Made by a program: the position numbers and the translations under genes
Notes under the pieces: generated by a model
Told to the model about the DNA's origin: nothing
The model's database searches: none
What the model saw: the letters and a program-made list of their open reading frames with translations, nothing else
Shown here: positions 1-9,211 of the stretch, piece after piece
Numbering within the stretch: position 1 is the first letter of the stretch
Layout: every line of letters begins with the position of its first letter
Assembly (NCBI RefSeq): GCF_016461785.1
Contig: NZ_JAEMUH010000004.1
Span: forward strand, 62,001-126,000
DNA from: Marinomonas ostreistagni
GTDB lineage: Bacteria; Pseudomonadota; Gammaproteobacteria; Pseudomonadales; Marinomonadaceae
DNA length: 64,000 nt
Reading direction: 5' to 3'

Positions 1-125
1 ACAGAGTAGCTTTTACCAAAGCTGCCACCGCCGCCCAATTTTTTAGCGTGAGCATCGGCTGCAAAGCCTCCAGCTCCAATTACTAAAACAAATGCCATTA
101 AAAAGGCATAAACTGCTGATTTCAC
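1..125 (-). CDS. Tim44-like domain protein, N-terminal fragment
   Basis: Only the first 41 codons lie in the window; the gene continues beyond position 1. It starts with GTG at 125-123, preceded on the minus strand by GGAGAAAC at good spacing. The N-terminus is a hydrophobic segment followed by an Ala-rich cleavage-like region (ADAHA), then a Gly-rich stretch with KKLGGGGSFGKS. This pattern, an export signal followed by a basic Gly-rich SFGKS-type segment, is typical of bacterial Tim44-like (MTT/Tim44 domain) proteins of unknown role. It lies 16 bp downstream of trpS on the same strand, so the two may be cotranscribed. Family assignment rests on the N-terminus only. Confidence 0.6.
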   Translation of the reverse strand, partial: MKSAVYAFLMAFVLVIGAGGFAADAHAKKLGGGGSFGKSYS

Positions 126-141
126 GTCGTTTCTCCAAAAG

Positions 142-1152
142 TTAGACGAAGTTTACCAAACCTACTGCATTACGAAGGTCAGAGATCAGAGCTCGTGCTC
201 GGGCACGGGCTTTTTCAGCACCGGCCTGTAAAACTGCTTCGATTTCGGCAGGGTTCGCCATAAGCTCAAGATATTTTTCTCTTGGCTCAGCTAGTTGACC
301 ATTGATCAGTTCAAAAAGTTCCTTCTTTGCTTCACCCCAAGCGATACCATCAGCAAATTTTTGACGCATTTCTGCGGTTTGCTCGGCTGTTGCAAAGGCT
401 TTATAGATGTCAAAAACCGTAGAGCCATTTGGATCTTTTGGCTCTCCAGGCTCAAGAAGGTTAGTAACGATCTTGTTAATGCCTTTTTTCAGCTTTTTCT
501 CGGTATCGAAAAGAGGAATGGTGTTGTTGTAACTCTTACTCATCTTACGGCCGTCTAGGCCCTTAAGAATTGCGCTGTCATCTTCTGCCACGACGGCTTC
601 AGGCAGTACAAAGTGTTGGCCAAACAAATGGTTGAAACGCGCAGCGATATCTCGTGCCATTTCAATGTGCTGAATTTGGTCACGACCAACAGGTACTTTG
701 TTGGCATTGAACGCAAGAATATCCGCAGCCATAAGTACTGGGTAGCAGAATAATCCCATTGTGACACCGTAATCAGGGTCTTGGCCGTTGTTGACGTTTT
801 CATCAACGCTGGCTTTGTAGGCGTGGGCGCGGTTCATTAACCCTTTACCTGTGACGCAGGTCAGCAGCCAATTAAGCTCTGAAATCTCAGGAATATCAGA
901 TTGACGGTAGAAAGTTGCTTTGTCGGTATCAAGGCCGCACGCTAGCCAGGTTGCGGCAATCTCTAGACGAGACTGTTTAACACGCTCTGGATCTTGGCAT
1001 TTGATTAATGCGTGGTAGTCAGCCAAAAAGAAGAAAGACTCGGTGTCTTCACGACGGCTTGCTTCGATAGCGGGGCGGATAGCGCCTACATAGTTACCAA
1101 GGTGAGGTGTGCCTGATGTTGTAATACCGGTTAAAACAATTTCTTTACCCAT
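142..1152 (-). CDS. trpS: Tryptophanyl-tRNA synthetase
   Basis: The enzyme charges tRNA-Trp with tryptophan using ATP in the cytoplasm. The 336-residue protein has the usual length for bacterial TrpRS. The class I HIGH-type signature appears as TPHLGN at about residues 15-20, and KMSKS at 203-207 in the context [12 protein letters not shown]. The segment around residues 135-170 ([26 protein letters not shown]) is the conserved tryptophan-pocket region. The ATG start is followed directly by the Rossmann strand, so no alternative start is needed. The gene lies downstream of the alkB-like gene on the same strand, separated by 87 bp that include a perfect inverted repeat (1186-1209). Confidence 0.97.
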   Translation of the reverse strand: MGKEIVLTGITTSGTPHLGNYVGAIRPAIEASRREDTESFFFLADYHALIKCQDPERVKQSRLEIAATWLACGLDTDKATFYRQSDIPEISELNWLLTCVTGKGLMNRAHAYKASVDENVNNGQDPDYGVTMGLFCYPVLMAADILAFNANKVPVGRDQIQHIEMARDIAARFNHLFGQHFVLPEAVVAEDDSAILKGLDGRKMSKSYNNTIPLFDTEKKLKKGINKIVTNLLEPGEPKDPNGSTVFDIYKAFATAEQTAEMRQKFADGIAWGEAKKELFELINGQLAEPREKYLELMANPAEIEAVLQAGAEKARARARALISDLRNAVGLVNFV

Positions 1153-1185
1153 TTTCCCTTACTCAATCATATAAAAAGGTGTGTG

Positions 1186-1209
1186 TACCCTACCATAAAA
1201 AGTAGGGTA
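1186..1209. repeat. Perfect 8-bp inverted repeat upstream of trpS
   Basis: TACCCTAC (1186-1193) and GTAGGGTA (1202-1209) are exact reverse complements separated by 8 bp. The dyad lies 34-57 bp before the trpS start codon. On the minus strand there is no U-run directly after the second arm, so it is not a good intrinsic terminator. It could be an operator or a leader hairpin of trpS, or a processing or end structure for the upstream repair genes. Its function is unknown. Confidence 0.5.
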
Positions 1210-1239
1210 TACGTAGCTTAAAAAAAGCCTAATGTACTA

Positions 1240-1863
1240 CTAAGGTGATACGGTTTGAATTTGCCGAAAAGTCAGGTTAATCCTGAGCGAGTTAACCTTT
1301 TTTGTTGTGGGTAAAGAATGTAGCCAGTGACTCTGAGTTTCACCTTGCATAACAAGTAAGCTGCCGTGTTCAAGCTGAACGGAATGGGTTTCTTTACTGG
1401 ACTTATGTTTGAAGGCAAATTTTCGTTCAGCTCCTAAGCTGAGTGACGCTATGGTACCGTTTACCTCCAGCTCTTTTTCTGCGTCACTGTGCCACGACAT
1501 GCCTTCTGCTCCATCATGGTATAAATTCAGCAAGCACGAGTTGAATGATGTCTTGCAATGCTGCTCGGCCAGAGCTTTTAACTCTAGTAGTAAAAGTGTC
1601 CAAGGTTTCGCTACCTTGGTGGTTTTGGAATAGGTATAGCGAAAGGCTTGGTCGGCATACCATGCTACTTTGCGCTTTGTGATAATGTGTTTGCCATAGA
1701 TAACCGCTTCATCATGTTGCCATTCTATATCACTTAGAAGATCACGGTAGTAGCGATCAGCTTGTGCTGTTGGAATGACTGGGCCATGATAGAGCACCGA
1801 ACCATCAAAAGGTAATAGTTCCAATACTGGTGCTGGCTGCCCTGCAAACAAATCGTCAATCAT
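1240..1863 (-). CDS. AlkB-like 2-oxoglutarate/Fe(II) dioxygenase
   Basis: Members of this family oxidatively remove alkyl groups from DNA or RNA bases using 2-oxoglutarate and O2. The 207-residue protein has the complete iron facial triad: His125-x-Asp127 in WHSDAE and His182 in SHWLHSLP. The 2-oxoglutarate-binding arginines are Arg194 and Arg200 in LRINLTFR. The substrate-lid motif NLYHDG (113-118) precedes the HxD. It overlaps the end of the upstream AraC-methyltransferase gene by 8 bp, which indicates translational coupling in an adaptive alkylation-repair unit. The length and the short N-terminus resemble the bacterial AlkB subgroup related to human ALKBH2/3 more than E. coli AlkB; that subgroup placement is an inference. 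Confidence 0.9.
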   Translation of the reverse strand: MIDDLFAGQPAPVLELLPFDGSVLYHGPVIPTAQADRYYRDLLSDIEWQHDEAVIYGKHIITKRKVAWYADQAFRYTYSKTTKVAKPWTLLLLELKALAEQHCKTSFNSCLLNLYHDGAEGMSWHSDAEKELEVNGTIASLSLGAERKFAFKHKSSKETHSVQLEHGSLLVMQGETQSHWLHSLPTTKKVNSLRINLTFRQIQTVSP

Positions 1864-2695
1864 TGCTTTGTACCTGAGATGATTCCCAACCCACCATAGC
1901 GGTTTTTCTTAAACTGCCCCAGCGGTAGTTACCTAATTCGCCAGTGTTTCGGATCACTCGATGGCAGGGAATGATGTAAGCGATAGGGTTGTTGGCTATG
2001 GCTGTACCCACCGCCCGCGCCGCTTTTGGCTGGCCAATACGTTCAGCAATCTGTGCATAATTTAAAAGCTGTCCTGCCTCGATGCTTAATAGGCATTGCC
2101 ATACTTTCAATTGGAATGGGCTTGCTGCGACATGAAGTTTAATCATCGAAGGTGATTGATCTAGCGACTGAAAAAAACCGAGCCCTTGCTGATGTATCGG
2201 ATGAGGCTGTTTGAAACACTCGGCGTTCGTAAAAAATGTTGTCAGTTCTTGCTCTGCTTTGTCACGGTCATCATAAAAGGCCATATGGCAAATACCAATA
2301 TCAGTTGTAGCAATGATAAGGGGGCCAAATAAGGTTTCATAAAAGTCGTAATAGATTTTTAGTCCAGAGCCAGAAGTTTTGTACTGCCCCGGAGTCATGC
2401 CCTCGATAGAAACAAAGAGATCATGTAGTCGCCCAGTTCCGGATAGTCCCACTTCAAGAGAGGTCTCTTGTAAGCTTTTATGGTTTTCCAATAACGACTT
2501 TGCATGCTCTACGCTGATAAATTGTATGAATTTTTTGGGAGAGACGCCTGCCCACTTTTGAAATAGGCGTTGAAAATGATGTGGGCTAAGATGAATTGCT
2601 TGGGCTATTTCATTAAGCGAAGGTTGGTTCGGCCTTGCCAAAATAATGAATTCAATTGCTTTCTGAATACGAAGGTAATCACGAGAGTCAGTCAT
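1856..2695 (-). CDS. AraC-type regulator fused to methylated-DNA-cysteine methyltransferase (Ada-like)
   Basis: The protein transfers O6-methyl groups from guanine to its own cysteine and probably regulates the repair genes. An AraC helix-turn-helix region forms roughly residues 1-95 (SLNEIAQAIHLSPHHFQRLF). The O6-alkylguanine methyltransferase domain follows, with the active-site motif PCHRV and the conserved downstream NYRWGS. The E. coli Ada N-terminal zinc domain that senses methylphosphotriesters is absent, so how it senses damage is unclear. I start it at the ATG at 2695 (MTDSRDYLR), because the upstream in-frame ATG at 2731 adds a 12-residue hydrophobic stretch unlike the family; neither has a clear ribosome site. 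It overlaps the AlkB-like gene by 8 bp. Confidence 0.9.
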   Translation of the reverse strand: MTDSRDYLRIQKAIEFIILARPNQPSLNEIAQAIHLSPHHFQRLFQKWAGVSPKKFIQFISVEHAKSLLENHKSLQETSLEVGLSGTGRLHDLFVSIEGMTPGQYKTSGSGLKIYYDFYETLFGPLIIATTDIGICHMAFYDDRDKAEQELTTFFTNAECFKQPHPIHQQGLGFFQSLDQSPSMIKLHVAASPFQLKVWQCLLSIEAGQLLNYAQIAERIGQPKAARAVGTAIANNPIAYIIPCHRVIRNTGELGNYRWGSLRKTAMVGWESSQVQSND

Positions 2696-2819
2696 AAAGA
2701 TTATTGTATACCAATGAAAACATATGTTCATGGTAGCGAATTCTATTGAAAGATCGACCCGAAAATTGTGAAGTTAAAACTTTACAGGAGGGTGTAACGC
2801 ATAAGTGGTGAGATGAATT

Positions 2820-2895
<76 letters not shown>

Positions 2896-2906
2896 AAGTG
2901 GGCGTA

Positions 2907-2934
2907 TTTTTAATATTTCCTATAGGTATGTCAA
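2907..2934 (-). promoter_or_regulatory. Predicted sigma70 promoter of tRNA-Ala
   Basis: On the minus strand a perfect -35 TTGACA (2934-2929) is followed after 16 bp by TAAAAA (2912-2907), then a GC-containing discriminator and the tRNA 5' end at 2895. Position and spacing fit a tRNA promoter. The -10 match is only moderate. Confidence 0.6.
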
Positions 2935-3089
2935 CAATAAAGTATAGTCTTTTGGCGTTTTTGCATAATATAGCCTTATAAAGCATTAAAATATTGATAT
3001 TTATGCAATATGTGCGTTAGTTTTGGGGAAAAGAGTAGGCGGGTAATAATCGCCCAAGGCTGGTTTCAGATGAGCTCTAGGAAGTGTTT

Positions 3090-4316
3090 ATGGAGTTAGA
3101 TGTAAAGGGATACGATGAATTAATGATGGCGCAGCAGCCTATTTTTGATCGTCAAAAAAAGCTTTTTGGTTATGAACTTCTGTTTCGCGGTGATCAAGAA
3201 AGTGTTGCAATATTTGACAACCATGAGGTGGCCACTAGTCAAGTTATTGTTAATCTTTGTATTGGAATCAGCAAACTTGAGGCACAAACACGACAACCTT
3301 TTTTTATTAACATGACGACAGAGCTTGTCTTATCTGATGCTTTTTTTCCAATTTCTCCAGATACAGTCTACATAGAAATACTAGAAGACCAGAAAATCAC
3401 CCCTGACTTTGTAGCAGCCGTAAAACGATGGCACGAAAAAGGTTTTCGTTTTGTCCTGGATGATTACCACTTTACTCCCTCCTATGATCCTCTTTTACCC
3501 TTCATGTCTATGGTGAAAGTTGATGTTTTAAACACTCCTCCATATACAGTCATTGATGAGATTGAGTCTTTAAAGAGAAGCGGTATTGAGCTGGTTGCTG
3601 AGAAAATAGAGACAGAAGTTATGTTCGAGCATTGTGTGGAGCTCGGATTCCATTACTTTCAAGGCTACTATCTAAAGCGACCCGAAATAATAAAGGGTAA
3701 GAAAATTGACTCCGATGTTCAGGGGGCACTAAAGATCGTCAATGCTCTTCAGTCCACCTCGATTACCATTGATCAAGTGGCTGATCTGGTAGGGCAAAAC
3801 CCAACTATTTCTTACCAGATGCTACGTTTATTGAATAGCCCTGTTGTAGGACTTAATCGTAAAGTTGAGTCTATAAAGGAGGCGGTTGTTTATCTTGGTC
3901 TAGCACAAATCAAGCGTTGGGCGATGTTAATAACATTGAGTTCTCAACGCTCAAGTAACCCAGAAATGTTAAGGGTTTTATTGATTCGAGCGAAGTGTTG
4001 CGAACACCTAGCGTCGAAAGCCAATATGATTTGTTTAGAGCAGGCTTTTACTGTTGGACTAGTATCTGGGCTGGATCAGCTATTACAGATTTCACGTAAA
4101 GAGTTACTTTCTCAAATTACTCTAAGTGATGATATTCAGAAAGCGATTTTAGAATTTGGTGGTCCGTTGGGAAGAATTCTGTTTAGTGTAACCTCTATTG
4201 AAGATGAGAATTGGGATAGTATTTCTAAGTTGCCAGTCAAAGTAAGAGCGTCTGTCAATGAAGCGTTTTTTGAATCACTAAAATGGGTCAATCAAATAAC
4301 AGGCGCCATAAAATAA
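3090..4316 (+). CDS. EAL-HDOD signalling protein (YuxH type)
   Basis: The protein combines an N-terminal EAL-like domain (about residues 10-200) with a C-terminal HDOD domain (about 205-390, ISYQMLRLLNSP). It has no membrane segment or signal peptide. The EAL signature reads ELLFR. Most metal and catalytic positions look retained: INMT, EILED, LDDYHF in place of DDFG, KVD, AEKIET and QGYYLKRP. YuxH-type proteins are generally thought to act in c-di-GMP signalling, often without phosphodiesterase activity; activity cannot be judged here. I choose the ATG at 3090 behind AGGAAG rather than the in-frame GTG at 3084. The upstream region is AT-rich and contains the arms TTGCATAA (2961-2968) and TTATGCAA (3001-3008). 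Confidence 0.88.
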   Translation: MELDVKGYDELMMAQQPIFDRQKKLFGYELLFRGDQESVAIFDNHEVATSQVIVNLCIGISKLEAQTRQPFFINMTTELVLSDAFFPISPDTVYIEILEDQKITPDFVAAVKRWHEKGFRFVLDDYHFTPSYDPLLPFMSMVKVDVLNTPPYTVIDEIESLKRSGIELVAEKIETEVMFEHCVELGFHYFQGYYLKRPEIIKGKKIDSDVQGALKIVNALQSTSITIDQVADLVGQNPTISYQMLRLLNSPVVGLNRKVESIKEAVVYLGLAQIKRWAMLITLSSQRSSNPEMLRVLLIRAKCCEHLASKANMICLEQAFTVGLVSGLDQLLQISRKELLSQITLSDDIQKAILEFGGPLGRILFSVTSIEDENWDSISKLPVKVRASVNEAFFESLKWVNQITGAIK

Positions 4317-4330
4317 ATACAACTAAACCG

Positions 4331-4358
4331 TTGACACTAAAGTTAAAATCACTAAAAT
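4331..4358 (+). promoter_or_regulatory. Predicted sigma70 promoter of tRNA-Leu
   Basis: TTGACA (4331-4336) and TAAAAT (4353-4358) are separated by 16 bp, with the tRNA-Leu 5' end 18 bp beyond the -10 box. The -35 is perfect and the -10 matches five of six positions. Confidence 0.75.
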
Positions 4359-4376
4359 GTGCTCCACAATTTCAAA

Positions 4377-4462
4377 GCCAGTGTGGTGGAATTGGTAGAC
4401 ACGATGGATTCAAAATCCATTGCCTATAAAGCGTGCCGGTTCGAGTCCGGCCACTGGTACCA
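4377..4462 (+). tRNA. tRNA-Leu (anticodon CAA)
   Basis: This 86-nt class II tRNA has the acceptor arms GCCAGTG/CACTGGT (first pair G-U), the leucine D-arm with GGTAGACAC, and anticodon loop TTCAAAA giving CAA. A variable arm follows (TGCCTATAAAGCGT), then a T arm with GGTTCGAGTCC and encoded CCA. It is followed directly by a strong terminator and transcribed alone. Confidence 0.97.
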
Positions 4463-4466
4463 TATT

Positions 4467-4498
4467 AAAAAAGCCGACTTCCTCAAGTCGGCTTTTTT
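4467..4498. terminator. Bidirectional intrinsic terminator after tRNA-Leu and gsk
   Basis: A-run plus AAGCCGACTT (4471-4480), loop CCTC, AAGTCGGCTT (4485-4494), then a T-run. The A-run before and T-run after let it serve both tRNA-Leu on the plus strand and the converging gsk on the minus strand. Confidence 0.9.
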
Positions 4499-4502
4499 AT
4501 TT

Positions 4503-5801
4503 CTATCTTGCCCAATAAGCTTGTTCTAAGCTGTCTTCTTTTTCAGGTAATCCTTTTGATAGCCTTGGTGAATGTTGACTAAGAATTTCGTAACTCACGC
4601 GATTTGCGTATTTACAGATCTGCGCAAAGGAAGAATAAGCGAGATGGTTCTCGCTGTGTTTACTGCTGTGAGGTACCTGCTGCTGGTGGAAGCTGTTCGC
4701 GGCAATGTCGTGTAACAGCGCGGATAGGGCGCCATCGCCTGCACCATTTGTATTGCGAATGCGCTCTGGGCCACCCATGTAAGGGTCAATGTGAGAGTAA
4801 ACTTTTATAGGGTTTTCACAGTCGTGTTTACGTTGTGGTCGTGAAAACTCCCACTGGTTAAAGTCAGCGATGTCTTGAGATTTTATGGGGTGTGTCGTGC
4901 CGCGTTTGAACTGATCATCTGTGTATCCACACAGATACAACCCGATTGGGCCTGCTGTGAGTAACACCATGTCACACCATTCTAGTGTTTTCTCGGCCGC
5001 TTTAAGTACTTTAGCTTCACCTGTAAGAGCTTCAGCTTCTTGTTCATTCATGGCGACGACCGACGCGTATTCTTCAATAATTTGCTGGATCTCATCGCGG
5101 TACTCTTCTACGAGGTGTTGTGTGCCTAATGTAATAATGACGGGGACGTGATGTTTCTTCGCAAGTTGTAAACATTTCATCAAGGTGGCTTTAATTGGCT
5201 TGCCTGCATGGCGCAAAGGGTATGCGCAAGTCACAAAAGCCGCAGCATTGGCGATAACGTCTTCATTGACGCTTTCAGGCTCTACATCGTCCATAGCATT
5301 CGGTGCGATAGCGAAAGTGCGTTCACCGTCTTCAGTGATGAGAGTAATACCGCGTCCAATATCACCCGCAACGCCTTGCAAGTGATTCATGTCGACTTTG
5401 CTGCTGGTGTCACAAATGTAGTGATACTCTGGTGATTTGAGGCTGATCTGATTTGACATGACACCCAATAGAACAGATTTATCATCCGCTAATACTGAGT
5501 AGTTGTGCAAAGTGTTGCCGATGGTGCCGCCTGCGAAATGGTCTGAAATACGCTCTTCTGTGACCAACTCTTGGTAGATCGCACTTGCGGTCTGGGGATC
5601 GACTAGGTTTGATAGTCCTTTTCGGATACTATGTCGCGCCAGAAAAGCGTCATCCACCTTAGCGATAACATCGACAATGGTTTCATCTAGGCCCACGATA
5701 TAAGTGTCTTTAGTGGGTTGGACTTCTGACTTTGGTAAGCCATTGTTTGCCTGTGCAACAGGAAAGTAGTGTTTGATCTTACGGCGACCGGGAAATTTCA
5801 T
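4503..5801 (-). CDS. gsk: Inosine-guanosine kinase
   Basis: This PfkB-family kinase phosphorylates inosine and guanosine to IMP and GMP in purine salvage. The N-terminus MKFPGRRKIKHYFPV is nearly the E. coli Gsk start, which fixes the start at the ATG at 5801; the frame stays open upstream to 5888 but would overlap moeB. The PfkB signature near the C-terminus, NTNGAGDGALSALL, carries the catalytic Asp and anion hole. The N-terminal region has FAGGTIGNTLHN, the substrate-side Gly motif. The 432 residues match the long Gsk subgroup rather than the ~310-residue ribokinases. It is divergent from moeB with 71 bp between the start codons. Confidence 0.92.
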   Translation of the reverse strand: MKFPGRRKIKHYFPVAQANNGLPKSEVQPTKDTYIVGLDETIVDVIAKVDDAFLARHSIRKGLSNLVDPQTASAIYQELVTEERISDHFAGGTIGNTLHNYSVLADDKSVLLGVMSNQISLKSPEYHYICDTSSKVDMNHLQGVAGDIGRGITLITEDGERTFAIAPNAMDDVEPESVNEDVIANAAAFVTCAYPLRHAGKPIKATLMKCLQLAKKHHVPVIITLGTQHLVEEYRDEIQQIIEEYASVVAMNEQEAEALTGEAKVLKAAEKTLEWCDMVLLTAGPIGLYLCGYTDDQFKRGTTHPIKSQDIADFNQWEFSRPQRKHDCENPIKVYSHIDPYMGGPERIRNTNGAGDGALSALLHDIAANSFHQQQVPHSSKHSENHLAYSSFAQICKYANRVSYEILSQHSPRLSKGLPEKEDSLEQAYWAR

Positions 5802-5872
5802 CGTTGTTATCCAATGTTTAAGTGTGCGCATTTTAGCAAAAATATTGACCAAACGGGCAGGAAATAAACGGT

Positions 5873-6625
5873 ATGAACGAACAGTCATTGATGCGTTATA
5901 GCCGACAAATACTTCTTACCAACTTTGATATTGAAGGTCAGATGAATCTATCTGGCAAGCATGCTGTGGTAATTGGTGCGGGTGGGCTTGGCAACATTGC
6001 TGCGACTTATCTTGTTGGCGCGGGTGTTGGGGTGCTTTCTATCATTGATGATGATGAGGTTGAGTTGAGCAATTTGCCACGCCAAGTGCTTTATACTGAG
6101 CATGATATAGGTAAAGCAAAAGTACAGGCCGCAGCGGCTCAGTTGCAAGCTCGAAACTCTGATGTGACGATTAAAGCGCATCAGTTAAGGTTAACCACAG
6201 ACAATATTGATCAGTACTTAGCGGACTGTGATGTTATTTTGGATTGCTGCGATAACTTTTCGACTCGACAAGTGGTGCATCGTTGGGCGCAGCAACATCA
6301 GGTTCCTTTAGTAAGTGGTGCCGCGATACGCTGGGAAGGGCAGTTGGTGGTGTTTCGTTATGATGAACAGACAACGCCTTGCTACGAATGTTTATATCCA
6401 GATCTTTCTGATCAGCAGTTGAGCTGCAATACCAATGGCATTATTGGGCCTGTGGTGGGGGCAATTGGAGTGCAGCAAGCCTTGTCTGCGATTAAGTTAC
6501 TCAGTGGTAAAGGCACGGTGAAGCATGGTGCGCTGCAGCTATTTGATGGCTTGAGTGGTGATTGGCGTAGTATGCGTTTATCACAAGACCCTGAGTGCCC
6601 TTGTTGTGGCGCTCAAAATTCATAG
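5873..6625 (+). CDS. moeB: MoeB/ThiF-family adenylyltransferase
   Basis: E1-like enzymes of this family adenylate the C-terminal Gly-Gly of a small sulfur carrier protein: MoaD for molybdopterin (MoeB) or ThiS for thiazole (ThiF). The 250 residues include the nucleotide-binding GAGGLG (about 36-41), DDDEVELSNLPRQ, LDCCDNFSTR and the MoeB-like VSGAAIRWEGQ. Zinc cysteines are CYEC and CPCC. The segment LSCNTNGIIGP holds the possible catalytic Cys. Similarity to E. coli MoeB from memory is strong over the whole length, but no molybdopterin or thiamine genes are nearby, so the carrier partner is not fixed. Confidence 0.85.
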   Translation: MNEQSLMRYSRQILLTNFDIEGQMNLSGKHAVVIGAGGLGNIAATYLVGAGVGVLSIIDDDEVELSNLPRQVLYTEHDIGKAKVQAAAAQLQARNSDVTIKAHQLRLTTDNIDQYLADCDVILDCCDNFSTRQVVHRWAQQHQVPLVSGAAIRWEGQLVVFRYDEQTTPCYECLYPDLSDQQLSCNTNGIIGPVVGAIGVQQALSAIKLLSGKGTVKHGALQLFDGLSGDWRSMRLSQDPECPCCGAQNS

Positions 6626-6736
6626 AATACCTCTATTTTCTTAATTAATTTTCTTCGGTGTCTATTTGTTAGCGGTTTCTTTATCCTATGCCCATAACGA
6701 AGCCGTGTTACACCTCGGCTAGGATATCTAATCTAA

Positions 6737-7705
<969 letters not shown>

Positions 7706-7727
7706 TTTAAGCCAAGCGTTACAAACG

Positions 7728-7757
7728 AAAAAGCCGATCAATTGGATCGGCTTTTTT
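7728..7757. terminator. Bidirectional terminator between trxB and ppa
   Basis: A-run, GCCGATC (7733-7739), loop AATTG, GATCGGC (7745-7751), T-run. It serves converging trxB and ppa. The same GCCGATC core recurs in the pyrF terminator. Confidence 0.92.
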
Positions 7758-7778
7758 ATATTCGTTGTAATCGAAAGA

Positions 7779-8309
7779 TTACTGAGCGTTGTAAGCCTCT
7801 ACGCCTTCAACTAAGGCTTTGCGTGCTTCTTCAGCATTCGCCCAGCCTTCAACTTTAACCCACTTACCTTTTTCAAGCTTCTTGTAGTTTTCGAAGAAGT
7901 GCTCGATTTGGTCACGTAGAAGTTGTGGAATGTCGTTCACGTCTTGGATGTGACCGTATTCTTTGCTTAGCTTCTCGTGTGGTACTGCTACAAGTTTAGC
8001 GTCCATACCTGCTTCGTCAGACATGTTTAGTACGCCAACTGGACGGCAGCGAATGACAGAACCTGGAACCACTGGGTAAGGAGTGATCACTAGAACGTCA
8101 ACTGGGTCGCCGTCGTCAGCTAGAGTGTTATTTACGTAACCGTAGTTTGCTGGGTAGAACATAGGCGCAGTCATGAAACGGTCTACTACTAGCGCGTCCA
8201 TATCTTTGTCTACTTCATATTTAACTGGGTTTGCCTCAGCAGGGATTTCGATGATTACGTTGATATCGTTTGGCACATCGCGGCCAGCAGGGATGTCTTT
8301 GAAACTCAT
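7779..8309 (-). CDS. ppa: Inorganic pyrophosphatase
   Basis: This family I soluble pyrophosphatase hydrolyses PPi to two phosphates and drives biosynthetic reactions forward. The start is the ATG at 8309 (MSFKDIPAG), which gives 176 residues like E. coli Ppa; the longer in-frame extension to 8345 is not conserved. The metal-binding signature [11 protein letters not shown] lies at about residues 64-74, preceded by YPANYGY. It converges with trxB and is divergent from ihfB, with 209 bp between their starts. Confidence 0.98.
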   Translation of the reverse strand: MSFKDIPAGRDVPNDINVIIEIPAEANPVKYEVDKDMDALVVDRFMTAPMFYPANYGYVNNTLADDGDPVDVLVITPYPVVPGSVIRCRPVGVLNMSDEAGMDAKLVAVPHEKLSKEYGHIQDVNDIPQLLRDQIEHFFENYKKLEKGKWVKVEGWANAEEARKALVEGVEAYNAQ

Positions 8310-8518
8310 TTTTATATTTCCAATTATGTTAAGGAATGGCGCCAATTATAGAAGTTAGCACTTTGGGATGCTAGTCATAGCAAAGTTTAACTGGAAATAA
8401 TCGATATATAGCCTCAAAAAAACCATGAAAAATAAGGCATTTCTTTCATAAGTTATTGCTTTCTTTCTAAATTTAGCTAGTCTAAAGGTGTGATCAAATT
8501 ATAGTCGAGAGGGCACTG

Positions 8519-8821
8519 ATGACTAAATCTGAACTGATAGAAATGCTTATAGACCAGCAGCCTCATCTACCAGTTAAAGATGTTGAGTTGGCGGTTAAGG
8601 CAATGCTGGAGCATATGTCTGAAGCACTTGCGAATGGTGAGCGTATTGAAATTCGTGGCTTTGGTAGTTTCTCTCTGCATTATCGTGCGCCTCGCGTGGG
8701 TCGTAACCCCAAAACTGGTGAGTCAGTAGAGCTAGGCTCAAAATATGTTCCGCACTTTAAACCTGGTAAAGAATTGCGGGAATTAGTCAATTCTGTCGTA
8801 GATAGTGAAGAGTTAAGTTAA
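8519..8821 (+). CDS. ihfB: Integration host factor subunit beta
   Basis: This nucleoid protein binds and sharply bends DNA as a heterodimer with IhfA. The 100-residue protein has the HU/IHF fold, with the DNA-intercalating arm region [13 protein letters not shown] and the helix [11 protein letters not shown] typical of IhfB. GAGAGGG sits 5 bp before the ATG. In many gammaproteobacteria ihfB follows rpsA and precedes lapA-lapB-pyrF; here the downstream order is kept but rpsA is absent, and ppa lies divergent upstream. Confidence 0.96.
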   Translation: MTKSELIEMLIDQQPHLPVKDVELAVKAMLEHMSEALANGERIEIRGFGSFSLHYRAPRVGRNPKTGESVELGSKYVPHFKPGKELRELVNSVVDSEELS

Positions 8822-8887
8822 TTTTGTATCGAAATTTTTCTTGCTCAACGGCATAATGAGCTTAATTACGCAGTATATAGGTGTTCT

Positions 8888-9208
8888 ATGCTTAAGTGGC
8901 TTAAGCGGGCTATACTTCTTGTTGTATTAGCTTTCTTTTTGTTTGTTGGTCTTTTCTTTGCCATTAGAAACGGTCAAGTCATAACGTTAGATTTAGTGCT
9001 TTGGCAAGCTCCTGAGCTCAGTGTTGCTTTGTATATGATCATTGCTTTTGCCGTAGGTGTTGTGCTGGCATTATTATCTTCTGGAGCATTGTTGTTGCGT
9101 TTAGAAAGCAGGTTGCGAAAGCAGAGTAAGCGCCTTGTTAGACAGCAAGCGGAATTGGATAACTTGCGTAAGGTTAATCTTTCTTCCGAGTTGGCTGAAC
9201 GGGAGTAG
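8888..9208 (+). CDS. lapA: Lipopolysaccharide assembly protein A
   Basis: This DUF1049 inner-membrane protein works with LapB in controlling LPS synthesis. The 106 residues contain two hydrophobic segments (about 8-27 and 43-68) followed by a basic coiled-coil-like tail (RLESRLRKQSKRL). The motif NGQVITLDLVLW between the segments is typical. It follows ihfB by 66 bp, and lapB starts 3 bp after its stop codon. Confidence 0.92.
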   Translation: MLKWLKRAILLVVLAFFLFVGLFFAIRNGQVITLDLVLWQAPELSVALYMIIAFAVGVVLALLSSGALLLRLESRLRKQSKRLVRQQAELDNLRKVNLSSELAERE

Positions 9209-9211
9209 TCT

